A stretch of DNA of 55,238 nt from Candidatus Margulisiibacteriota bacterium (GCA_031267055.1 JAIRZV010000033.1:1-55238); one strand, 5' to 3'. Positions 27,939 through 35,853 are shown, counted from the stretch's first letter. Program-made: numbers and translations. The notes: generated from the letters alone by a model not told the origin.

Positions 27939-29219
27939 ATGGACGCTTTGCTGGAGCATCAATTAGCGCAAAAAGATCCGGAGATTTATCAGGCGATCGG
28001 CCAGGAGCTGCAACGCCAGCGGGATAAGATCGAGCTGATCGCTTCGGAGAATTTTACTTCGCCGGAAGTCATGGCGGCGCAAGGCTCCTGCCTCACCAAT
28101 AAATACGCGGAAGGCTACCCGGGTAAACGTTATTACGGCGGCTGCGAATTTGTCGATGTGGCCGAGGACTTGGCCCGCGAGCGCGCCAAAAAACTTTTCG
28201 GTGTGGAATACGTCAATGTGCAGCCACATTCCGGCGCGCAGGCGAATACGGCGGTGTATTTCGCGCTGCTCAAGCCCGGCGACAAAGTCATGGGTATGAA
28301 TCTTTCCCATGGCGGACATTTGACGCACGGCTCGCCGGCCAATCTCTCCGGCGCCTACTATCAGTTTGTGCCGTATGGCGTGGCGGAAAAAACGGAGCTC
28401 ATTGATTACGCCGCGCTGGAAGACCTGGCGCTCAAAGAAAAGCCCAAAATGATCGTGGCCGGCGCTTCGGCCTATCCGCGGATTATTGATTTTAAAAAAA
28501 TGCGCGAAATTGCCGATAAGATCGACGCGTTTCTTTTCGTGGACATGGCGCATATCGCCGGTCTGGTGGCCGCCGGTCTGCACCCCAGTCCGCTGCCTTA
28601 CGCGCATGTGACCACTACCACTACGCACAAAACTTTGCGCGGTCCGCGCGGCGGCCTGATTTTATGCAGCGCGGAGATGGAGAAAAAATTTAATTTCAAC
28701 AAAGCGATTTTTCCGGGCATACAAGGCGGCCCGCTCATGCACGTGATCGCGGCCAAGGCTGTGGCTCTGGGTGAGGCGCTCCGGCCGGAATTCAAAGAAT
28801 ATCAAAAGCAGGTGCTCCGCAACGCCGCGGCTATGGCGGAAGTGTTCCGGCAAAATGGTTTTCGTTTGGTGTCCGGCGGCACGGACAATCATCTCCTGCT
28901 GGTTGATGTGAAAGCCAAAAACGGCCTGACCGGCAAAATCGCGCAGTTGGTTCTCGATGAGATCGGCATCACGGTCAATAAAAACACCATACCTTTTGAG
29001 ACCGAGTCGCCTTTTGTAACCAGCGGCATACGCATCGGCGCTCCGGCGATAACTACGCGCGGTTTTCAGGAAAATGACGTGAGAGAAGTTGCGGAAATTA
29101 TTTGCACAGCTCTGTCCAATATCGAGGGCGAAAAAATTAAATCCGCGGTGGAAAATCAGTTGAAAAAACAGGTGGCAGAACTCTGCCGGCGAATTCCTTT
29201 ATACGGCGGCCGTTCATGA
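27939..29219 (+). CDS. glyA: serine hydroxymethyltransferase
   Basis: A 426-residue PLP enzyme converting serine and tetrahydrofolate to glycine and 5,10-methylene-THF, the main one-carbon source. Visible family features are ELIASENFTSPEVMAAQGS, NKYAEGYPGKRYYGGCE, NVQPHSGAQAN, LSHGGHLTHGS and the PLP-lysine motif VTTTTHKTLRGPRGG (Schiff-base Lys in THK). The C-terminal TSGIRIGAPAITTRGF is typical. Length and start (GGAGG upstream) fit well. It overlaps the deaminase gene by four bases; the methylene-THF produced is the cofactor for thymidylate synthesis, which links these two neighbours. Confidence 0.97.
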   Translation: MDALLEHQLAQKDPEIYQAIGQELQRQRDKIELIASENFTSPEVMAAQGSCLTNKYAEGYPGKRYYGGCEFVDVAEDLARERAKKLFGVEYVNVQPHSGAQANTAVYFALLKPGDKVMGMNLSHGGHLTHGSPANLSGAYYQFVPYGVAEKTELIDYAALEDLALKEKPKMIVAGASAYPRIIDFKKMREIADKIDAFLFVDMAHIAGLVAAGLHPSPLPYAHVTTTTTHKTLRGPRGGLILCSAEMEKKFNFNKAIFPGIQGGPLMHVIAAKAVALGEALRPEFKEYQKQVLRNAAAMAEVFRQNGFRLVSGGTDNHLLLVDVKAKNGLTGKIAQLVLDEIGITVNKNTIPFETESPFVTSGIRIGAPAITTRGFQENDVREVAEIICTALSNIEGEKIKSAVENQLKKQVAELCRRIPLYGGRS

Positions 29220-29719
29220 CGGAAGAGTTAAAAACAACACAAACTTTATTTCCTGATGATACAGCGGCGCAGCCGCGCCCGAGCTGGGACGAGTATTTTA
29301 TGGGCTTGGCTGAAATGGTGGCCAAGCGTTCGACCTGTCTGCGCCGGCAAGTGGGCGCGGTGATTGTCAATGACAAACATATTTTGACCACGGGTTACAA
29401 CGGCGCACCACGCGGCATTCAAAACTGTTTGGAGCTGGGAGTTTGTCTGCGGCAGGAAATGAAAGTGCCGTCCAGCGAGCGTCATGAATTGTGCCGCGGC
29501 TCTCATGCTGAGCAAAACGCGATCACGCAAGCGTCCTATCACGGCGTGCGGATCAGCGGCGCGACCCTCTACTGCACGCATATGCCCTGCATTATTTGCA
29601 CCAAGATGATCATCAATGCCGGCATCAAGCGCATCGTTTTCAAAAATTTTTACCCCGATGATCTCGCCGTGCAAATGCTCAACGAGTCCAAAATTGAATT
29701 AGTGGTGTTTAAGGGGTAA
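29216..29719 (+). CDS. dCMP deaminase (ComEB-like)
   Basis: A 167-residue zinc-dependent cytidine/deoxycytidylate deaminase family member. The Zn-site motifs are HAEQNAI (His ligand and catalytic Glu) and PCIICTKMIINAGI (two Cys ligands, PCxxC). An additional Cys/His-rich stretch (CLELGVCLRQ...HELCRGSHAEQ) matches dCMP deaminases. The enzyme makes dUMP from dCMP for thymidylate synthesis. ATG overlaps the glyA stop (ATGA), and pheA follows two bases after its stop. Confidence 0.93.
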   Translation: MTEELKTTQTLFPDDTAAQPRPSWDEYFMGLAEMVAKRSTCLRRQVGAVIVNDKHILTTGYNGAPRGIQNCLELGVCLRQEMKVPSSERHELCRGSHAEQNAITQASYHGVRISGATLYCTHMPCIICTKMIINAGIKRIVFKNFYPDDLAVQMLNESKIELVVFKG

Positions 29720-29721
29720 AT

Positions 29722-30570
29722 ATGGCCGAGCAAATCGCCTATCTGGGTCCCAAAGGCACTTATTGCAGTCAGGCTGTGGAAAAATATTTGCGCCGGCAAG
29801 GGAAAAAAATTGAAGCGATTCCGCTGAATACCATAACGGAAGTCATACACAGCGTAAACACCTGCAAATACAAATACGGTATTGTGCCGATGGAAAACAC
29901 TATCGAAGGCAGTGTCAGCGCTACGCTGGACAAACTGGCCAATAAAAGAAACTCTTTGTATATCATCAGCGAGATCGATATTTCCGTCAAACATCAGTTG
30001 CTGGCTTTACCGAACGCGCGGCTGGGAGAAATCAAAGAAGTAATTTCTCACACGCAGGCTTTGGAGCAATGCCGCGATTTTCTTTTCGCCAAATTACCAA
30101 ACGCTAAAATTATGCTGGCCAAAAGCACCGCGCAAGCCGTGCTTAAGGTTAAAGAAAAAAAACAGCCTTGCCGCGCCGCGGTCGGCTCGCGTGAAGCCGC
30201 GCGCAAATACGGCTTGAAAATATTGATCCGCGATATTGCCGATTACAAAGACAATGTCACCCGTTTTGTCGTGCTGTCTAAAGAAAAAGAAATGATCAGA
30301 GACAAAGACGCGATAACGGCTTTTGTTTTTTCCTGCAAAAAAGACAGGCCGGGCGGCTTGTATGAAATTTTGGGTTTTTTAGCCAAAGATAAGATCAATA
30401 TGACCAAAATTGAATCCCGTCCCAGCAAAGTGGTGATGGGCGATTATATTTTTTTCATCGACATTGCCGGCAATCATTATATTCAGCCCAAAGTTGCCCA
30501 GGCCTTGCGCAATATCGAAAAACACAGCGATTATTTTAAATTATTAGGCGTGTATCAGCGCAAGAAGTAG
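29722..30570 (+). CDS. pheA: prephenate dehydratase with ACT domain
   Basis: A 282-residue monofunctional prephenate dehydratase (phenylalanine pathway, prephenate to phenylpyruvate). The periplasmic-binding-like catalytic fold shows AYLGPKGTYCSQA, VPMENTIEGSVSATLD and SHTQALEQCRDFL, with the conserved TRF motif in NVTRFVVLSKE. A C-terminal ACT regulatory domain follows (GGLYEILGFLAKDKINMTKIESRPS...DYIFFIDI); its ESRP motif is the usual phenylalanine-binding site for feedback inhibition. There is no chorismate mutase domain. It is translated in series with glyA and the deaminase. Confidence 0.95.
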   Translation: MAEQIAYLGPKGTYCSQAVEKYLRRQGKKIEAIPLNTITEVIHSVNTCKYKYGIVPMENTIEGSVSATLDKLANKRNSLYIISEIDISVKHQLLALPNARLGEIKEVISHTQALEQCRDFLFAKLPNAKIMLAKSTAQAVLKVKEKKQPCRAAVGSREAARKYGLKILIRDIADYKDNVTRFVVLSKEKEMIRDKDAITAFVFSCKKDRPGGLYEILGFLAKDKINMTKIESRPSKVVMGDYIFFIDIAGNHYIQPKVAQALRNIEKHSDYFKLLGVYQRKK

Positions 30571-30574
30571 TTTT

Positions 30575-30659
30575 TGTTGCGGCAAATGTTTTGCCAAAGC
30601 GCGAACGTAACCTTCATGACTATGTCGTGTTCGCGCGGGCAAAGATATTTGCCGCAACA
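30575..30659. repeat. long hairpin repeat element, copy 2
   Basis: The outer arms TGTTGCGGCAAAT and ATTTGCCGCAACA pair perfectly. Inside are TTTTGCC/GGGCAAAGAT and the inner stem GCGCGAAC/GTTCGCGC, with apical GTAACCTTCATGACTATG. The interior nearly matches copy 1 at 23357-23444, while the outer arms differ in a pairing-preserving way. It fills the gap between pheA and serS. Confidence 0.75.
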
Positions 30660-30679
30660 TATAAATACAAGGAGCTTTT

Positions 30680-31930
30680 ATGCTAGATCAAAAATTAATC
30701 AGAGAAAACCCCGCGATGGTCAAAGCGGCTTTGAGCAGGCGTAATTTTGATCTGGCTTTGCTGGATGATTTTCTCGCGGCTGACCAAAAATGGAAAACCG
30801 CGCAAACCGAGCTGGACAATCTGCGCGCCGGACTCAAAGCGGCGTCCAAGACCAAACCCACACCGGAAATCATCGCCACTAATAAAAAACTCTCGGAAGA
30901 AATCAAGCAAAAAGAAAAAGCCGCCGCCGTTTTAGAGGCGGAACAGCAAATGAAATTGTTATTCATTCCTAATTTACCGGACGAGACGGTGCCACAGGGA
31001 CGCTCAGCCACGGACAATCAAGAGATCCGCCGCTGGGGCGAGCCGGAAAAAAAAGATTTTGCGGTTTTGGCGCATGACGAGATCGGTGTGAAATTAGGCA
31101 TTTTAAATTTCGACGAGGCCGCGAAAATTTCCGGCGCGCGCTTCGTGGTGTATCACGACGCCGGCGCCCGTCTGGAAAGGGCGTTGATCAACTTTATGCT
31201 GGACACGCATACTCGATCCGGTTATCAGGAAGTCCTGCCGCCGGCGCTAGTGAACGCCAAAGCCATGACCGGCACAGGGCAGCTGCCAAAATTTCAGGAA
31301 GATTCATTTGCCTGCGACAAAGGCGATGACCTTTATTTGATCCCGACCGCCGAAGTGCCGGTGACCAATCTGCACCGCGAGGAGATTCTCGATGGCGCGC
31401 GCCTGCCGTTGCGCTATGCCGCTTACACGCCGTGTTTTCGCCGCGAAGCCGGCTCTTACGGCAAGGACACGCGCGGGATCATCCGCCAGCATCAATTTAA
31501 CAAAGTCGAGTTGGTAAAATTCACTTTGCCGGAAAACTCCATGGCTGAGTTGGAAAAACTGACCGCGGACGCTGAGCAGATTTTGCAAATGTTGAAATTG
31601 CCGTACCGCGTGGTTGCGCTCTCCGCTGGTGATCTGGGTTTCTCGTCGAGCAAGACTTACGATCTGGAAGTTTGGTTTCCTTCACAAAGTACTTACCGCG
31701 AAATTTCCTCTTGTTCCAATTACAAGGATTATCAAGCCCGCCGCGCGAACATCCGTTTTCGCCGCGAGCCGGGCGCCAAACCGGAATTTGTCCACACGCT
31801 CAACGGCTCCGGTCTGGCGGTTGGCCGCACCTTGGCCGCGATTTTGGAAAATTGTCAAAACGCCGACGGCTCGGTGACTGTGCCGGAGGTTTTGCTTCCT
31901 TATATGGGCGGCTTGGCTAGGATTGGGTAA
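30680..31930 (+). CDS. serS: serine--tRNA ligase
   Basis: A 416-residue class II aminoacyl-tRNA synthetase. It has the N-terminal coiled-coil tRNA-binding arm (about residues 25-100). Catalytic core features are TGTGQLPKFQEDSF, LIPTAEVPVTNLH, motif 2 around YTPCFRREAGSYGKDTRGI.RQHQF and motif 3 GSGLAVGRTLAA. An AGGAG ribosome site precedes the ATG. Its last ~75 bases have a diverged second copy at 33002-33078, suggesting that an element inserted at the 3' end of this gene and supplied a replacement end. The reading frame is intact. Confidence 0.97.
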   Translation: MLDQKLIRENPAMVKAALSRRNFDLALLDDFLAADQKWKTAQTELDNLRAGLKAASKTKPTPEIIATNKKLSEEIKQKEKAAAVLEAEQQMKLLFIPNLPDETVPQGRSATDNQEIRRWGEPEKKDFAVLAHDEIGVKLGILNFDEAAKISGARFVVYHDAGARLERALINFMLDTHTRSGYQEVLPPALVNAKAMTGTGQLPKFQEDSFACDKGDDLYLIPTAEVPVTNLHREEILDGARLPLRYAAYTPCFRREAGSYGKDTRGIIRQHQFNKVELVKFTLPENSMAELEKLTADAEQILQMLKLPYRVVALSAGDLGFSSSKTYDLEVWFPSQSTYREISSCSNYKDYQARRANIRFRREPGAKPEFVHTLNGSGLAVGRTLAAILENCQNADGSVTVPEVLLPYMGGLARIG

Positions 31931-31940
31931 ATACTTATTT

Positions 31941-32963
31941 TTATTGTTCCGTGTTTTCTTGTGCCAACAAAGCCCTAACCTCGCTAATCAATTGTTCTTT
32001 ATCCGGTATATAGTAGGTATAGCGCGATGCAAAAATATTATTTTCCAGACCACCTAACGCATACTCTGCCATAACGTCGTGCTTGTCAGCGCATAAAACT
32101 ATTCCGATTGCTTGCTGGTCATCCTCCGCCTTAACTTCAGAGTTATAGTAATTTAGATACATATTCATTTGTCCAATATGTTCCGGCGTTAAGTGCCCTG
32201 TTTTTAGGTCGATCAGCACATAAGCTTTCAGCATTTTGTTATAGAAAACCATATCGACATAATAATGATTACTGCCTAGCGTTATTCTCTGTTGGCTACC
32301 CACGAACATAAAACCACGCCCAAGTTCTAACAAAAAATCTTCAATGTGCCGGATTAGTTTGTACTCTAAATCTTTTTCAAGCAGCGGTTTCTCTTCACGC
32401 ACTCCTAAAAACTCAAAAACATATGGGTCTTTGAGAATATCCTGCGGCTTGTCTAAGACGACACCTTGTTTCGACAGTGTTAAAATTGTCTGCTTATTCG
32501 CTTGGCCGTCTGATAGCAAAAGTCGTTCAAATAACGATGTTTCTATCTGCCGTTTTAATTCGCGGACTGACCAGCCAGAGTTTAGGCATTCTTGCTCATA
32601 AAATGACCGCTTGTCTTTATCGGAAATTATTAAAAGCTCACAAATGTGCGACCAAGACAATTTGCCAGACACTGTCTGGCAAATTGGGTAGGCCAGGTAA
32701 AAATTACGCATATTTTGTAAATTAGAGCGTGAAAAACCCGTTCCTAACTCTTTGGTTAGTTTTTTTGCTAGTTCTTTTAACAATTGTTTTCCGTATTGTG
32801 CTCTAACATCGCCATTTTGTTCATGGTCTACAATGAGCCGTCCTATTTTCCAATATGTTTTTACTAGGTGTTGATTTACTTCGCGCGCTACATTTGACCG
32901 GGTCTGCTCTATCAATAATTTTATCTGCTTAGTAATATTATCAATATCTAGGATTTCCGCCAT
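31941..32963 (-). CDS. YhcG/DUF1016-type PD-(D/E)XK nuclease protein
   Basis: A 340-residue protein of the YhcG family. The N-terminal DUF1016 helical domain (TYWKIGRLIVDHEQ...GKQLLKELAKKL...GFSRSNLQNMRNFYLAYP...LSWSHICELLII) precedes a C-terminal PD-(D/E)XK nuclease-like domain with YYVDMVFYNKMLKAYVLIDLKTG (acidic residues and D-x-K signature) and QMNMYLNYYN. Members occur in defence and mobile contexts; the biochemical target is not settled. Base composition is more AT-rich than in the neighbours, and it lies between two copies of the serS 3' end, so recent acquisition is likely. GAGG precedes the ATG. It converges on serS, 10 bases away. Confidence 0.9.
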   Translation of the reverse strand: MAEILDIDNITKQIKLLIEQTRSNVAREVNQHLVKTYWKIGRLIVDHEQNGDVRAQYGKQLLKELAKKLTKELGTGFSRSNLQNMRNFYLAYPICQTVSGKLSWSHICELLIISDKDKRSFYEQECLNSGWSVRELKRQIETSLFERLLLSDGQANKQTILTLSKQGVVLDKPQDILKDPYVFEFLGVREEKPLLEKDLEYKLIRHIEDFLLELGRGFMFVGSQQRITLGSNHYYVDMVFYNKMLKAYVLIDLKTGHLTPEHIGQMNMYLNYYNSEVKAEDDQQAIGIVLCADKHDVMAEYALGGLENNIFASRYTYYIPDKEQLISEVRALLAQENTEQ

Positions 32964-33001
32964 TGTCGACCTCGGTGTTTATCTTAACATACTGTACACA
33001 A

Positions 33002-33078
33002 AAAACACCGACGGTTCGATAACTGTGCCGGAGGTTTTGCGACCGTATCTGGGCGGCTTGACTAAAATTGCGTAAATA
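33002..33078 (+). pseudogene. remnant of a diverged serS 3' end
   Basis: By hand alignment about 65 of 77 bases match serS 31857-31933 at a constant offset of 1145. It translates in the serS frame as KNTDGSITVPEVLRPYLGG.. and ends LTKIA-stop, against KNADGSVTVPEVLLPYMGG.. ending LARIG-stop as the corresponding frame positions in serS (with QN in place of KN). Most changes are conservative, so this was once a working gene end. It has no start codon. Confidence 0.85.
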
Positions 33079-33081
33079 GTT

Positions 33082-34095
33082 TTAAGCTATTTTCTTAATG
33101 TAAATCACGCTGTAATAACTGGGCAGCACATCGAACGCCTGTCCGCCGCCAGTGTTGTTGTTCGTTTCAGAAATGCCAGTCTTATTGCTATTTACACTAG
33201 GGGTGGTTGTCCATGAATTTTCTGCTCCGGCTCTAGTACCATCATACACAAAATATGTTCCGTAGGGATGAGTATCAGCCTCTCCATCACCAGCAGCTGA
33301 GTTAGGTGCTTTGTGATCATGTCCATTATCTGTAATGCTGTGTTTATGCGCTGGCAAATGCTGTGTACCTAAAGTCATTTGCCCATCGCCGGTAGCGGCC
33401 TTGTTGCCGTTGCCTTTGATAAATTTATCTTCAAGATTTGGCGTTAAGTTCAGATTTTTATTAGCCGCAGTACAGGCGTACCAGCCGGGCAAGGTTGTAT
33501 CATCCAACCACCCTGCGCCGTCATACATCAGTATGGTTCCTATGGGCAACTCTTTTTGAAAACTCAAGCTGCTTACAGTCGTTTTTAAAGCGCTTACGTC
33601 GATCTGCAATCCACTTACATCAGTTTGTAATGTGCTCAGGTCACTGGCGCTAAGTTTGTTAGCCAAAGCTGTCGCCACCGCTTTTTCTGTGGGTATCTTG
33701 TTATCGTTGGCCTTGGTCGTGTCAGTCTCCAGAAGTGTGGTTTTAGTCAGCGTGCCGAGAGTTCCGGCTGTTGTTGTTTTGGTTAAAATATCATCAGCTG
33801 TGCCGGCGCCGATCTTATCCTGCTTACCGCTCAAGCCAGTACTTATCGTAGTACTCAACGCATCGAGATTTTTCCCAACCAGTTTTGAGGTCGGATAGTA
33901 GCTGTCGCTGGCAGAGCTAGCGGTCAAAGTCGCCGTGGCGTCTGTTGAATATAATTGTTTGTTGGCGACCTTTTCTTTAGTATGTAAAGCATTTCTCATT
34001 CCCGTAGCCGAAAGGCTTTTGCCAGTGTTGATATTGTAACTTGCTCCTTTAAAATCCGTGTCTGTTGCGTCCGTATAATTGCCTGCGTTTGCCAT
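33082..34095 (-). CDS. phage tail-collar / fibre-like protein, copy A
   Basis: A 337-residue protein beginning MANAGNYTDATDTDFKG (start at the third codon of the longest frame, where GGGGG is at proper distance). It has no signal peptide. The N-terminal half is Thr/Ser/Ala-rich with fibre-type repeats and a KIPTEKAVATAL motif seen in phage fibres, plus a short coiled coil near SDLSTLQTDVSGLQ. The C-terminal ~150 residues are a tail-collar domain: IGTILMYDGAGW, GWYACTAANKN, PNLEDKFIKGNG, LPAHKHSITDNGHDH and the terminal FDVLPSYYSVIYIKKI. It probably trimerises as a receptor-binding fibre. No other phage structural genes are adjacent. It is divergent from an XRE regulator gene. Confidence 0.85.
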   Translation of the reverse strand: MANAGNYTDATDTDFKGASYNINTGKSLSATGMRNALHTKEKVANKQLYSTDATATLTASSASDSYYPTSKLVGKNLDALSTTISTGLSGKQDKIGAGTADDILTKTTTAGTLGTLTKTTLLETDTTKANDNKIPTEKAVATALANKLSASDLSTLQTDVSGLQIDVSALKTTVSSLSFQKELPIGTILMYDGAGWLDDTTLPGWYACTAANKNLNLTPNLEDKFIKGNGNKAATGDGQMTLGTQHLPAHKHSITDNGHDHKAPNSAAGDGEADTHPYGTYFVYDGTRAGAENSWTTTPSVNSNKTGISETNNNTGGGQAFDVLPSYYSVIYIKKIA

Positions 34096-34130
34096 AAACA
34101 TACCCCCTCTTTTATACTGTAATTAACTAT

Positions 34131-34181
34131 ATGATAATTCACAAATTGCTAATTGTCAAGCATTTGCTGTTAGAATATAAA
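34131..34181. promoter_or_regulatory. overlapping divergent promoters of module A
   Basis: Plus strand: TTGTCA (34153-34158), 17 bases, TATAAA (34176-34181), ATG seven bases later. Minus strand: TTGACA (34159-34154), 17 bases, TATCAT (34136-34131), then a leader with a GGGGG ribosome site. The two -35 boxes occupy the same seven bases, TTGTCAA, so the promoters cannot both be filled at once. A regulator bound here would affect both genes. Confidence 0.7.
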
Positions 34182-34188
34182 CCTGTTC

Positions 34189-34515
34189 ATGGATTTGAAG
34201 CAGATTTTTACCCAAAATTTGCGGCGTTTGCGTGCTGAGTCCGGTGTTTCCCAGATGAGACTAGCCGAGCTTTGCGGCACTTCGGCCAGCTATATCGGTG
34301 CGATCGAGATCGGGATCAGATTTCCTTCGATGAAGCTATTGGCTAAAATTGCCGAAGCGCTGAGCGTAAAACCTTATCAGTTTTTTCTGGAAGAGGAGGA
34401 TAACGCCGTGCCTCTGCGCCGGGCGATGTTCAGGCCGGACAAACAGAAATATTTGCTGCAAAAATATATTCTGACCCAACTGGAAACTATGCAGCGGCAG
34501 GTGAAAAGATATTAA
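34189..34515 (+). CDS. XRE-family transcriptional regulator, copy A
   Basis: A 108-residue DNA-binding protein. The helix-turn-helix lies at about residues 7-60 (LRRLRAESGVSQMRLAELCGTSASYIGAIEIGIRFPSMKLLAKIAEAL, of which SQMRLAELCGTSASYIGAIE is the core). A short charged tail follows. Its closest visible relative is the 35519 protein, which shares the IRFPSM segment and overall plan. It is transcribed away from tail-collar gene A from overlapping promoters, so it probably controls that gene and itself. The start is set by the -10 box seven bases upstream; there is no Shine-Dalgarno sequence. Confidence 0.9.
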   Translation: MDLKQIFTQNLRRLRAESGVSQMRLAELCGTSASYIGAIEIGIRFPSMKLLAKIAEALSVKPYQFFLEEEDNAVPLRRAMFRPDKQKYLLQKYILTQLETMQRQVKRY

Positions 34516-34536
34516 AAGTACGCGCCAATTTTTCGA

Positions 34537-35406
34537 TCAAACCATTTTTTTAATATAGATCACTGTGTAATACGCCGGCACTACATCGAACGCCGTGCCG
34601 CTTCCGGTATTGCCGATAGCGCCTCCGGAGATTGTAGGAGAACCCCCTGCGGCTCCAGTGTTGCCGGTGATGCTGTGTCCATGAGTAGCGTTGTCGCTTC
34701 CGGTGCTGCCGGTAATGCCATGTCCATGAGCGGCGCCGTCGTTTGCTGTGGAGCCGGAAACAGTGGCGGTATGCGCATGAGAGCCGGTAGTGTTTGCTAT
34801 AGTAATACCCGTCGTAGCTCTACCAGTATTCCCGTCTATGGCGCCTTCCCAATAGCTATAATTATTGCCATTTCCATTTAACCTCTCATAGGTTTTTATA
34901 GAGTGCGTATGTCCCGGATCAGTGACCGTGTGCCCGTGCGTTCCGCCGGTTATTGTCACGGCCAAAGTGCCATTGCCATGCGAATGAGTAGCCGAGCCAC
35001 TGGCGGCAGCTAATGTGCCAACATCATGTGAATGGCTTGCCGAACTGCTGGAGGCAGCCAAAGTGCCAACACCATGCGAGTGTTCGCCGCCGCTGATGGT
35101 TAATTCGCCTAATGTATGATTATGACTGGGCAGATTATCTACCGTTAAAGTTGCCGTCCCGCCACCAGCGCCGCCAGATGTTGCGCCACCTTTAATAAAT
35201 CTATCCCGCAGATCCGGCATAGTTACCTCGCCACGCCCGGGTATGTTTTTTTTCTGCCCGTCGCAGATATACCAGCCGCCACGTCCGTCCAGCCAGCTGC
35301 CGTCCATCAACATGATCATGCCTACTGGGAAAAAAGTTAGATCGAGCATATCGCTGGCCAACAGTCGTTCCCCGCTGGCTATTTTGGTGTCGAATATTCT
35401 ACTCAT
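34537..35406 (-). CDS. phage tail-collar-like protein with HxH repeats, copy B
   Basis: A 289-residue protein with no signal peptide. The collar domain is near the start (FPVGMIMLMDGSWLDGRGGWYICDG, MPDLRDRFIKGG, LPSHNHTLGELTISGG). A Gly/Ser/Thr-rich shaft follows with nine HxH motifs (HNH, HSH three times, HGH three times, HTH, HAH) spaced roughly 10-20 residues apart, ending in FDVVPAYYTVIYIKKM. In T4 gp37 and similar fibres such HxH repeats bind metal along the tip, so a metal-threaded needle is plausible by analogy. AAGGGGG precedes the ATG. It is a paralogue of the 33082 gene in its collar parts and is divergent from the second XRE gene. Confidence 0.87.
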   Translation of the reverse strand: MSRIFDTKIASGERLLASDMLDLTFFPVGMIMLMDGSWLDGRGGWYICDGQKKNIPGRGEVTMPDLRDRFIKGGATSGGAGGGTATLTVDNLPSHNHTLGELTISGGEHSHGVGTLAASSSSASHSHDVGTLAAASGSATHSHGNGTLAVTITGGTHGHTVTDPGHTHSIKTYERLNGNGNNYSYWEGAIDGNTGRATTGITIANTTGSHAHTATVSGSTANDGAAHGHGITGSTGSDNATHGHSITGNTGAAGGSPTISGGAIGNTGSGTAFDVVPAYYTVIYIKKMV

Positions 35407-35461
35407 GGTAAGCCCCCTTTTTTATTTACTTATAGTTATATTTACCATTAGTCAGTAATAA

Positions 35462-35512
35462 ATTATACTTGTTATTTGCAAATTGTCAAGAGATATATAC
35501 CTAGACTATAAG
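35462..35512. promoter_or_regulatory. overlapping divergent promoters of module B
   Basis: Plus strand: TTGTCA (35483-35488), 18 bases, TATAAG (35507-35512), ATG six bases later. Minus strand: TTGACA (35489-35484), 16 bases, TATAAT (35467-35462). The shared TTGTCAA core repeats the design of module A. The palindrome ATTTGCAAAT (35474-35483) lies beside it and is a candidate operator. Confidence 0.7.
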
Positions 35513-35518
35513 TCTGGA

Positions 35519-35833
35519 ATGAGTTTGCGAAAACTTTTTATCGCTAATTTGCGCAAGATCCGCCGCGCCTCCGGCATTTCGCAAATGGAGTTGGCCGAGC
35601 TTTGCAACACTTCGGTTAATTATATCGGCACGATCGAAATGGGCATCAGATTCCCTTCCATGGAGATGATCGAGAAAATTGCCGCCGCGCTGCAAACCAA
35701 ACCTTACGAGTTTTTTCTGGAAAATTCCCCCGCGCCGGTCAAAAAACCGATCAGGCAGATCCAGCCCGAATTATTAAGAAAATATGTGCTCAATCAATTG
35801 GACAAGGTAACGCGCAAAATTCGCAAATACTAA
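35519..35833 (+). CDS. XRE-family transcriptional regulator, copy B
   Basis: A 104-residue paralogue of the 34189 regulator: LFIANLRKIRRASGISQ, MELAELCNTSVNYIGTIEMG and IRFPSM lie in the same places, followed by a basic C-terminal tail ending IRKY. The helix-turn-helix occupies about residues 7-60. I place the start at 35519, not at 35483 where the open frame begins, because this aligns with copy A and lies six bases after the -10 box. It probably binds the divergent promoter shared with collar gene B. Confidence 0.9.
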   Translation: MSLRKLFIANLRKIRRASGISQMELAELCNTSVNYIGTIEMGIRFPSMEMIEKIAAALQTKPYEFFLENSPAPVKKPIRQIQPELLRKYVLNQLDKVTRKIRKY

Positions 35834-35853
35834 TTTCGGGTTTATTTTTTTAA

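Noticed and set aside
27963..28628. 221-codon open frame antisense to glyA
   Set aside because: It lies wholly inside a clear, conserved glyA gene, has no recognisable domain, and reads like the mirror of GC-skewed codons.
30571..30679. T-box leader upstream of serS
   Set aside because: The sequence is explained by the repeat hairpin found also at 23357-23444; no T-box consensus or terminator was found.
32972..33011. Inverted repeat TCGGTGTTT/AAACACCGA beside the YhcG start
   Set aside because: Nine bases over a 22-base gap, and one arm lies in the serS remnant; could be chance, so not listed as an attachment site.
34580..35130. Repetitive sequence considered as a CRISPR array or tandem repeat
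   Set aside because: The periodicity comes from codons for HxH and Gly/Ser/Thr motifs in a continuous frame; unit lengths vary and no constant repeat with spacers exists.
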